From: Cladorhizidae sp. MBARI D1340-BT2
Lineage: Eukaryota; Porifera; Demospongiae; Poecilosclerida; Cladorhizidae
Assembly: GCA_028752905.1 (NCBI GenBank)
Contig: JAQNBH010000011.1
Coordinates: 744,001 to 808,000, forward strand
Direction of reading: 5' to 3'
Length of the DNA: 64,000 nucleotides
Shown in pieces: positions 8,906 through 18,600 of the stretch (position 1 is its first letter; each line of letters starts with the position of its first letter). Below the pieces are notes generated by a model, which worked only from the letters and a program-made list of their open reading frames with translations, did not search any database and was not told where the DNA came from. The position numbers and the translations under genes were made by a program.

Positions 8906-11337
8906 ATGTCTGATAATAAAGAAAATCTACATCAAAGGGAAACTAACACCAGGGAAAGGTACAGAAAATGGTCAGTACAAATGATGACAAAGGCCTTGAA
9001 AGATTGCAATGATGGCATGGGGGTGCGGCAATCTGCCAAAAAAAATGATGTTCCTAGAGGTAAGTTTCACTTCTAAGCTTAGTTTTAGGGTGTTTTTTTC
9101 CATAATGGAGTTGAATGAAACTTCCTTTGTCCTTTATAGGTACTCTACAAAGTAAAGTTAAGCACAACATCCCTGCTAATTCTCGATCAGGCCCTTCTCC
9201 ATATCTATCTGGTGCAGAGGAAGCTGAGCTTGTTAACTGGGTATTCCACATGTCTTCAATTGGATATGGCCGCACAAGGGACCATCTAACGTTGATAGTC
9301 AAGGCGATTCTAGATAAAGATGGTCGACGTAACCCATTTGCACAAAACCGTCCTGGTAAGGATTGGCTTCGTGGGTTTATGGCAAGACATCCTGAAATTT
9401 CACTCAGGAAGTCACAAACCTTGGATGTGTATCGTGCTCTCTCTTGCACTCCGGCCATTCTGGATCAATGGTATGCTGGCTTTAAAGTTTTCCTAGAATC
9501 ACACAATATTCTTGATTGCCCCTCTGCTATCTACAACTGCGATGAGAGTGGGTTTCCTCTCATGTCTCGTACTGGGAAAGTGCTAGCACCATGTGGTTCA
9601 AAACAAGTGAACAAAGTTAGTAGTGGAAATAAACAACAGATCACTACATTGGTCTGCTATAATGCAGCTGGCGAAACCATACCACCCTATCACGTCTTTC
9701 CAGGTGAACGCTTCAAAGAAAACCCTTTAGATGGTGGTGTTCCAAATAGTTACATGGGACACAGTGACAATGGTTGGATGACAGCATCACTCTTCTATGG
9801 TTGGTTAGCCAACCATTTTATTAAGAGAATACCTCCTGAACGTCCAGTTGTCATAGTTTTTGATGGACATGGCTCTCATATCAATATGGAAGTTTCTAAA
9901 CTCGCCATAGAAAATCAGGTACTACTCTATTGTCTCCCACCTCACTGTACACATTGTATGCAGCCATGTGATGTCGGCTTCTTCAAGCCTCTGAAACAGA
10001 ACTGGGATAAGGCTGTAGAAAGATGGGAGATAGAGCACCTAGGCGATGTATTGAGTAAATATGATTTCGCAAAAGTGTTTCGAGTTGCCTGGGAGAAGAC
10101 AGTGAAATTGTCAACCATGGTAAACAGCTTCAGAGTCACAGGTCTTTGTCCTATAAACAGGCTAGCTATTAAAGCTGATATCCTTGCACCATCTACTGTC
10201 TACCACTCTCAGAACAGTGGAGCTGGTGACAAGAATCCGAGTCCACCTGAGTGTCCACATGACAACCCACCTGAGAATCTACCTGATGTTACAGGATCTA
10301 CACCAACTCTGCAGATGTTAGAAAAATCAATGACAGTGGACCAGATTGAGTGTTTCCAGTGCCGACTAGATGAAGGATATGATCTCACTCATGATGAGTT
10401 GTACCTTGAATGGAAGTCACTCAAAAGTCTAGCAGACCAGACTTCCACATCGTCGCAAGATGCTACAACAAAAGGTAACATTTCTCCACCAAAGGCCAGT
10501 GGTACGGCTACCTCTGTAACTTCCACACCTGTCTCTGTAGCTTCCATGCATGCATCAAGTGAGACACCAGCACCAAATCTTAAATTGCAACCTGGAAAAG
10601 CAATTTCTCCGGTATTCAAAGACATTTTATGTTATCCAAAAGTGAAAAGTAAGAAGGGGAAGCAAACAGCACATCGAACTAAGCTTCCAAGCCACCTGAC
10701 ATCAAATCAGTTTATTGAACTTTGCGAAGAAAAAGAACGAAAGAAAAAAGAAGAAGAAGAGGACAAGGAAAGGAAAAGACTAGAGCGAGAGGAAAAGGCA
10801 AGGAAAAGAAAGGAATTGGAAAAAGAGAAAGCCAGAATCCGGCATCAAAAACAGGAAGAAAGAGAGAGAAAGAAGGAGGAGGAGCAAAAGAGAAAGGAAA
10901 AGAGGCAGCTTGAGCTTCAACAGAAGAAGTACGGGAAACAGAGAAGCAAGCAAAATTCCAACCCATCTTCATCGGGTGAGTCTCCGTCATCCACTGGTGA
11001 GCCTCTGTCATCCACTATCGAGCCTCCATCTACTACTGAGCCTCTGTCATCCACTGGTGATCCTTCAACATTGGGAGGTTCTGGGTTGCCACATTTCAAC
11101 CAGTCTTCATCAGGTGATTCTGGTGTAGTGAAACGTGGAACGAAGCGTCGTAAGGTTGCACTTGTGACGTCTGTTTGTTGTGCTCTCTGTGGGACAGCCG
11201 AAGATAGTTCGGATTCTGAGGAGAACTGGGTGGAATGTGGCCACTGTGGAAGATGGTTTGAAGAGACATGTGCTGATGTAGACATTGGAAGTATTTTAGA
11301 CATTGAATGGCTTTGTCACTTTTGTGAAAGTATTTGA
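8906..11337 (+). CDS. Pogo-family transposase (psq HTH, CENP-B HTH, DDE_1, C-terminal PHD-like finger)
   Basis: Two exons, 8906-9059 and 9140-11337, give 783 residues. The start ATG is preceded by an in-frame TAA at 8900-8902. The 80-nt intron has GTAAGT and TTTATAG ends, and joining restores a psq-type helix-turn-helix (KALKDCNDGMGVRQSAKK, then VPRGTLQSKV, residues ~25-60). A CENP-B-type HTH follows (~70-140: LVNWVFHMSSIGYGRTRDHL and GKDWLRGFMARHPEISLR). The DDE_1 catalytic domain (~170-390) keeps three acidic positions: NCDESGF, VFDGHGSH and MQPCDVGFFKPLK. A Lys/Glu-rich coiled-coil segment and a Ser/Thr/Pro repeat lie at ~575-700. The C-terminus has a Cys/His finger like a PHD domain: CCALCG, VECGHCGRWFEETC, WLCHFC. 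No stop or frameshift interrupts it. The enzyme would cut and paste the surrounding element. Confidence 0.92.
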
Positions 11338-11480
11338 TTATTGGTCAAAATATGAAAAACAACCCCACTACTATTTGGTTTGCTTAAATATTAATGAGAA
11401 GATATAATAGTTAATTCATAGTACATCATTATTGTGTGTGTAGAATGGAAGTTGTTGGCACAATTGTTGGGTTAAAAGGT

Positions 11481-11517
11481 GTGGCTGAAAACTCCCTCTG
11501 GTGGCTGAAAACTCCCT
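11481..11517 (-). repeat. Internal copies of the pogo end motif
   Basis: Two head-to-tail copies of GTGGCTGAAAACTCCCT (11481-11497 and 11501-11517) lie 3' of the transposase stop. They have the same orientation as the right terminus about 180 bp further on. Confidence 0.85.
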
Positions 11518-11679
11518 TAGTTAGGTGGGTGCACTTTGGTGTAAAAATCTGAACAAAACACATACATGATCCTTAACTAAAGTGATATTATTGTAGCCCA
11601 AGATATGCCCAACACTAAATCCTACAAAAAGAAATGAAGTTCAATGAAGAGTGTGGTAGAACAAGGAAAAGTAGCTTAG

Positions 11680-11713
11680 GTGGCTGAAAACTCCCCCCCC
11701 CCCCCCCCATACT
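11680..11713 (-). repeat. Right terminal inverted repeat of the pogo element
   Basis: GTGGCTGAAAACTC (11680-11693 approximately) is followed by a long C run and CATACTA. It mirrors the left end at 8584-8610, but its homopolymer is longer (six G on the left, about sixteen C here). Confidence 0.8.
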
Positions 11714-11715
11714 AT

Positions 11716-12330
11716 ATATATATACATGTACATGTATTTAAAAAAGATTCCTGGCCGAGTGATTGTAGATGGCATGCAGTGTATTTCTGGCACTGATGGT
11801 ACGCTAGATAAGCTACAACAATGGAAGGAGCTTTAGGAGCAAACTTCATGAAGTGTGCTGCTAAGGTACTCATACCACCTAATGACGCGTGGTAGAACGC
11901 GGCAGCAGAAAAACTTACGGACCATTGTCACGAATTCATGAGAATGACGCACGTATGGGGACAATCCCTAGTTAATCCCAATTTGATTCGTCGGTTACCT
12001 CATCAGCTTCAATTATAAGGATGATTTATTTATTTATTTTATGATCTCTCTTTGCATAAAATCTTTAATGCCAAACAGAAGCTCTTTCTGTGCTGTCTTT
12101 GAAATATACCTGGCATTGCGTGCACACGTTTGTAAGTGTTCCTTTAAATGAACATTCCCAGCTACCACGAAAGCAGATTGCAAGGTTAGACAGGAAAAAG
12201 CACAGATGGCAGTAAATTCCATCCTCCTTAGTGGAGTAAGAAATAAATGGGGAGATTTTAAACCATTCATGCTGGCAATACTGCTTTTTAATACTAGAAC
12301 TATTTTTGTCGAAATTTAATATTTTTTGTC
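11716..12330 (-). pseudogene. hAT transposase (ZMYM1-like), N-terminal half, degraded
   Basis: The minus strand, read from about 12320 downward, gives KQYCQHEWFKISPFISYS followed by EDGIYCHLCFF, like the TTF-type zinc finger of ZMYM1-like hAT proteins. After a frame change comes HLKEHLQTCARNARYISKTA and then EADEVTDESNWD. The last block is the 'ADEVTD' box that holds the first catalytic Asp of the RNase H-like fold. Frameshifts and stops separate these blocks. The remaining C-terminal blocks are found at 7497-8580, so the pogo element splits what was one hAT gene. Confidence 0.75.
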
Positions 12331-12610
12331 AGGACGTATACCCACCGACTGTGGTCTCATAGCAACTCAGCGGAGGGTGGGGGAATTCGGCCGGCCGCCA
12401 ATTCCCCACCTGGGCGCGGTTCCATACCGCATGTGTGCCCACGTGTCCTTGGTTGGTACGCGGGCATACTAAAAGTTCGAGTACTCGGCTTGTTGAGAAG
12501 GATATCCTTGTTGGGAAGGATATTGACTGCCAGCTCAGCAAGAACTCTTCTGTGTATGCTAAAAGCTGTCGTCACAACTTGCCCATTTTTAGCTCAATTT
12601 TATATTAGTA
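12331..12610 (+). promoter_or_regulatory. Probable vasa upstream region / 5' UTR
   Basis: This is the only sequence between the hAT remnant and the vasa start codon. Its first 130 bp are GC-rich with several CpG (GGCCGGCC, GGGCGCGG) and a CACGTG palindrome near 12440. I see no TATA box at a convincing spacing. The role is inferred from position only. Confidence 0.4.
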
Positions 12611-15600
12611 ATGGCCGACGATGTAAGTTCTGGTGCTATTATAGTAGGACGCTAGTGGTCCCTAGTTAAACTAGGTGTTCTGTTTTATCACTTTCACTGG
12701 CTATTATTCATTCGCAGGAAAGTGGGTTTGGAGAAGAGTCTGGTAGTGGAGGGTTTGGGAGAGGCAGAGGCGGTGGCTTTGGAAAACGTGAGCTATATGC
12801 AATATTCTGTTTATATAATATAACATGGCAGGTGGTGGCTTTGGTAGACGTGAGCTATATGCAATATTCTGTTTATATAATATAACATGGCTGATATGCA
12901 GGTGGTGGCTTTGGAAGAAGCAATACAGAGGACTCTTCTGAGAGTGGAGGTGGAGCATTTGGAAGGAAAAGAGGTGGTGGGTTTGGAGACTCTGGTAGAA
13001 CCAATGGCTGGGAAGGTGAGGGTAACGATGGGGATGGTGGAGACAGAAGCTCTGGTTTCAAAGGCCGAGGAAGGAGGGAAAATCATGGTGGATACAAGGA
13101 AAGTAATGAAGATGATGACATTGGGGGTGGAGGAAGCCGAGGGGGGTTTGGACGAGGTGGGGGTAGGGGAGGGTTTAGAAAGCGTGCAGGAGATGAGGAC
13201 GGTAATGAAGATGTAGGGTCTGGGTTTGGAGGCCGCGGCCGTAGAGGAGGATTTGGGGGAAGGAGAGACCAGGATGGAGGAGATGAGGATGAAGGATCTG
13301 GTGGGCGTAGGCGCGGAGGTGGATTTGGGGGGAGGAGAGACCAGGATGGAGGAAATGAGAATGAAGAAGGATCTGGTGGACGTGGTCGCAGAGGAGGAGG
13401 AGGATTTGGGGGAAGGAGAGACCGGAATGCAGGAGAAGAGGACACTGAAGGATCTGGTGGACGTGGTCGCAGAGGAGGAGGATTTGGGGGAAGGAGAGAC
13501 CGGGATGGAAAAGATAATGGAGAAGGATCTGGTGGCTATGGCAGGGGTCGAGGAGGAGACTTCTCTCAACGTGAAGAAGGTGGTGAAGGGAGCAATGATA
13601 ACCCTGAAGGTGAGGAAGGTCATTTGTCAGAAATGCTAGCTTTATGGGAGGGGACACATCATTTTTTAATTTTTACAAAAACTTGTAATTACCACTTTAT
13701 AGCTCCATAGGTCCTGCAAACTTCATGGTATGGACTTGACGTATAGCTCAAAAGATAGGTCTCTCTGTGTGCTCTCTTTTGATACTTCATAGGTATAACT
13801 AGAACCAAGTTACTGGAGCTTCATAGGTATAACTAGAACCAAGTTACTGGAGCTAAAGTGAGGGTAAAGTGGTAACTAACCACAAGGGTCATTACATGCC
13901 ATAAGCAAATAATATTGAAAATTTGACATGGTCAAAAAATGATATTTTATGAAATGATTGTGCCAAACATTACCTGCACATGCCATGTTCTTCCCTGTTC
14001 GAGTTACTGCTATGCCCCCTTACCCTCCCTGTGTCCCCTTGTCTTGCCCTCCCTGTGCCCCCTTGTCACACCCTCCCTGTGTCCCCTTGTCTTGTCCTCC
14101 CTGTGCCCCCTTGTCACACCCTCCCTGTGTCCCCTTGTCTTGTCCTCCCTGTGCCCCCTTGTCTTGTCCTCCCTGTGCCCCCTTGTCTTGTCCTCCCTGT
14201 GCCCCCTTGTCTTGTCCTCCCTGTGCCCCCTTGTCTTGCCCTCCCTGTACCCCCTCCTTGTCTTGCCCTCCCTGTGCCCCCTTGTCTTGCCCTCCCTGTG
14301 CCCCCTTGTCCCACCCTCCTTGTCTGCCCTCCCTGTCTGCCCTCCCTGTGCCCCCTTGTCCCACCCTCCCTGTGCCCCCTTGTCTTGTCCTCCCTGTGTC
14401 CCCTTGTCTTGCCCTTCCTGTGTCCCCTTGTCTTGTCCTCCCTGTGCCCCCTTGTCTTGTCCTCCCTTTGTCCCCTTGTCTTGTCCTCCCTGTGCCCCTT
14501 GTCTTGCCCTCCCTGTGTCCCCTTGTCTTTCCCTTCCTGTGTCCCCTTGTCTTGTCCTCCCTGTGCCCCTTGGTCTTGCCCTCCCTGTGTCCCCTTGTCT
14601 TGCCCTCCCTGTGTCCCCTTGTCTTGCCCTCCCTGTGTCCCCTTGTCTTGCCCTCCCTGTGTCCCCTTGTCTTGCCCTCCCTGTGTCCCCTTGTCTTTCC
14701 TTCCTGTGTCCCCTTGTCTTGTCCTCCTGTGCCCCCTTGTCTTGTCCTCCCTTGTCTTGTCCTCCCTGTGGCCCTTGTCTTGCCCTCCCTGTGCCCCCTT
14801 GTCCCACCTTCCCCTGTGTCCCCTTGTCCCACCCTCCCTGTGTCCCCTTGTCTTGCCCTCCCTGTGCCCCCTTGTCTTGCCCCTCCCTGTGCCCCCTTGT
14901 CTTGCCCTCCCTGTGCCCCCTTGTCTTGTCCTCCCTGTGCCCCCTTGTCTTGCCTCCCATGTGCCCCCTTGTCTTGCCCTCCCTGTGCCCCCTTGTCCTT
15001 GCCCTCCCTGTGCCCCCTTGTCCCACCCTCCCAGTGCCCCCTTGTCTTGGTCCTCCCTGTGCCCCCTTGTCCCACCCTCCCCTGTGCCCCCTTGTCCCCA
15101 CCCTCCCTGGGTCCTCTGCGTGAGTACCCATGAAACAGACAGAGTTTAAATATCATATGCTTATTAGGCAGTGTGATATACAAGTGGAGAGGATTAAAAT
15201 CCTAGACCAGACCAGTAATTCATCATTATTAGCATAGGATGTACAAGTGGAGAGGATAAATATCCTAGACCAGACCAGTAATTCATCATTATTAGCATAG
15301 GATGTACAAGTGGAGAGGATGGATATCCTAGACCAGACCAGTAATTCATCATTATTAGCATAGGATGTACAAGTGGAGAGGATGGAATATCCTAGACCAG
15401 ACCAGTAATTCATCATTATTAGCATAGGATATACAAGTGGAGAGGATAAATATCCTAGACCAGACCAGTAATTCATCATTATTAGCATAGGATGTACAAG
15501 TGGAGAGGATGGATATCCTAAGACCAGTAATTCATCATTATTAGCATAGGATATACAAGTGGAGAGGATAAATATCCTAGACCAGACCAGTAATTCATCA

Positions 15601-18600
15601 TTATTAGCATAGGATGTACAAGTGGAGAGGATGGATATCCTAGACCAGACCAGTAATTCATCATTATTAGCATGCTTAAGATTCTTCAAAAGGACCAAGA
15701 TAATGTTTGTGCACACCAAACATCCCCTTCCCCTCTCCTTAGCAACCAATTGTGCTGCTGACAATGTCAACAATGCAAGGTGCTTGAATGAAGCAGAGGT
15801 TGTTGTCGAGGGCTGTTCTCCCCCCTCCAACTAAAGCAACGATCTGTATGAAACACTAGTACTCTCTTTCTCTTCCATCTGTCTTATTGTTTCCTTCACC
15901 CTTGCTGTGCAGGAGGCAGGAAGACAGAGCTGTATGTGCCCCCGGCTCCTCCAGAGGATGAGGAGTCGTTGTTTGCCACCATGGCAGCTGGCATCAACTT
16001 TGACAAGTATGACGAGATCTCTGTGGAGGTGACTGGACGAGATCCTCCCCAGCATATCAGCACGTTTGATGACTGTGGCTTCTCAGAATATACTGTTAGG
16101 AATATTGAACGTTGCAAGTATACACGTCCTACTCCTGTACAGAAGTACGCAATCCCCATCATCATGGCAGGAAGGGACCTCATGGCATGTGCACAGACAG
16201 GCTCGGGGAAAACCGTGAGTAGAGAGGAGTGTGTGAGTGAGGGATGCCTTTAGTGCTGAGTCTCTGTGGTGTGTGCATGCATGTCTGTTAGTGCTGAGTC
16301 TGTGTGGTGTGTGCATGCATGTCTGTTAGTGCTGAGTCTGTGTGGTGTGTGCGTGCATGTCTGTTAGTGCTGAGTCTGTGTGGTGTGTGCATGCATGCCT
16401 GTTAGTGCTGAGTCTGTGTGGTGTGTGCATGCATGTCTGTTAGTGCTGAGTCTGTGTGGTGTGTGCATGCATGTCTGTTAGTGCTGAGTCTGTGTGGTGT
16501 GTGCATGCATGTCTGTTAGTGCTGAGTCTGTGTGGTGTGTGCATGCATGTCTGTTAGTGCTGAGTCTGTGTGGTGTGTGCATGCATGTCTGTTAGTGCTG
16601 AGTCTGTGTGGTGTGTACATGCATGTCTGTTAGTGCTGAGTCTGTGTGGTGTGTGCATGCATGTCTGTTAGTGCTGAGTCTGTGTGGTGTGTGCATGCAT
16701 GTCTGTTAGTGCTGAGTCTGTGTGGTGTGTGCATGCATGTCTGTTAGTGCTGAGTCTGTGTGGTGTGTGCATGCATGTCTGTCAGTGCTGAGTCTGTGTG
16801 GTGTGTGCATGCATGTCTGTTAGTGCTGAGTCTGTGTGGTGTGTGCATGCATGTCTGTTAGTGCTGAGTCTGTGTGGTGTGTGCATGCATGTCTGTTAGT
16901 GCTGAGTCTGTGTGGTGTGTGCATGCATGTCTGTTAGTGCTGAGTCTGTGTGGTGTGTGCATGCATGTCTGTTAGTGCTGAGTCTGTGTGGTGTGTGCAT
17001 GCATGTCTGTTAGTGCTGAGTCTGTATGGTGTGTGCATGCATGTCTGTTAGTGCTGAGTCTGTGTGGTGTGTGCATGCATGTCTGTTAGTGCTGAGTCTG
17101 TGTGGTGTGTACATGCATGTCTGTTAGTGCTGAGTCTGTGTGGTGTGTGCATGCATGCCTGTTAGTGCTGAGTCTGTGTGGTGTGTGCATGCATGTCTGT
17201 TAGTGCTGAGTCTGTGTGGTGTGTGCATGCATGTCTGTTAGTGCTGAGTCTGTGTGGTGTGTACATGCATGTCTGTTAGTGCTGAGTCTGTGTGGTGTCT
17301 ACGTGCATTTCTGTTAGTGCTGAGTCTGTGTGGTGTGTGCATGCATGTCTGTTAGTGCTGAGTCTGTGTGGTGTGTACATGCATGTCTGTTAGTGCTGAG
17401 TCTGTGTGGTGTGTGCATGCATGCCTGTTAGTGCTGAGTCTGTGTGGTGTGTGCATGCATGCCTGTTAGTGCTGAGTCTGTGTGGTGTGTGCATGCATGT
17501 CTGTTAGTGCTGAGTCTGTGTGGTGTGTACATGCATGTCTGTTAGTGCTGAGTCTGTGTGGTGTGTGCATGCATGTCTGTTAGTGCTGAGTGTGTGTGGT
17601 GTGTGCATGCATGTCTGTTAGTGCTGAGTCTGTGTGGTGTGTGCATGCATATCTGTTAGTGCTGAGTGTGTGTGGTGTGTGCATGCATGTCTGTTAGTGC
17701 TGAGTGTGTGTGGTGTGTGCATGCATGTCTGTTAGTGCTGAGTCTGTGTGGTGTGTGCATGCATGTCTGTTAGTGCTGAGTCTGTGTGGTGTGTGCATGC
17801 ATGTCTGTTAGTGCTGAGTGTGTGTGGTGTGTGCATGCATGCCTGTTAGTGCTGAGTCTGTGTGGTGTGTGCATGCATGTCTGTTAGTGCTGAGTCTGTG
17901 TGGTGTGTGCATGCATGTCTGTTAGTGCTGAGTCTGTGTGGTGTGTGCATGCATGTCTGTTAGTGCTGAGTCTGTGTGGTGTGTGCATGCATGTCTGTTA
18001 GTGCTGAGTCTGTGTGGTGTGTGCATGCATGTCTGTTAGTGCTGAGTCTGTGTGGTGTGTGCATGCATGTCTGTTAGTGCTGAGTCTGTGTGGTGTGTGC
18101 ATGCATGTCTGTTAGTGCTGAGTCTGTGTGGTGTGTGCATGCATGTCTGTTAGTGCTGAGTCTGTGTGGTGTGTGCATGCATGTCTGTTAGTGCTGAGTC
18201 TGTGTGGTGTGTGCATGCATGTCTGTTAGTGCTGAGTCTGTGTGGTGTGTGCATGCATGTCTGTTAGTGCTGAGTCTGTGTGGTGTGTGCATGCATGTCT
18301 GTTAGTGCTGAGTCTGTGTGGTGTGTGCATGCATGTCTGTTAGTGCTGAGTCTGTGTGGTGTGGTGTGTACGTGCATGCTTGTTAGTGCAGTCACTCAGC
18401 ATCAGGAGCGCACCTAGCTCCTCAGTCACTCAGCATCAGGAGTGCACCTAGCTCCTCGGTCACTCAGCATCAGGAGTGCACCTAGCTCCTCAGTCACTCA
18501 GCATCAGGAGTGCACCTAGCTCCTCAGTCACTCAGCATCAGGAGTGCACCTAGCTCCTCAGTCACTCAGCATCAGGAGCGCACCTAGCTCCTCAGTCACT

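Larger units (their letters stand above)
8584..11713 (+). mobile_element. Complete pogo-superfamily DNA transposon, 3.1 kb
   Basis: The element has inverted ends. The left reads TAGTAACGGGGGGAGTTTTC. The right end, read on the opposite strand, gives TAGTATGGG, a longer G run and AGTTTTCAGCCACC. A TA dinucleotide flanks each side (8582-8583 and 11714-11715), the target preference of Tc1/mariner and pogo elements. The exact first base is ambiguous by two because of the TA context. It encodes one intact two-exon transposase and has inserted into an hAT transposase pseudogene. Intact coding capacity and recognisable ends suggest recent activity. Confidence 0.85.

Noticed and set aside
13226..13639. 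A 137-codon plus-strand frame and a 270-codon minus frame over vasa exon 4
   Set aside because: Shadows of the Gly/Arg-rich vasa exon, whose correct frame joins in phase with the helicase exons.
13939..15183. Open frames of nearly 400 codons on both strands as cysteine/proline-rich or RG-rich proteins
   Set aside because: All come from the C/T-rich minisatellite in vasa intron 4. All three plus frames are open at once, which is an artefact of repeat composition.
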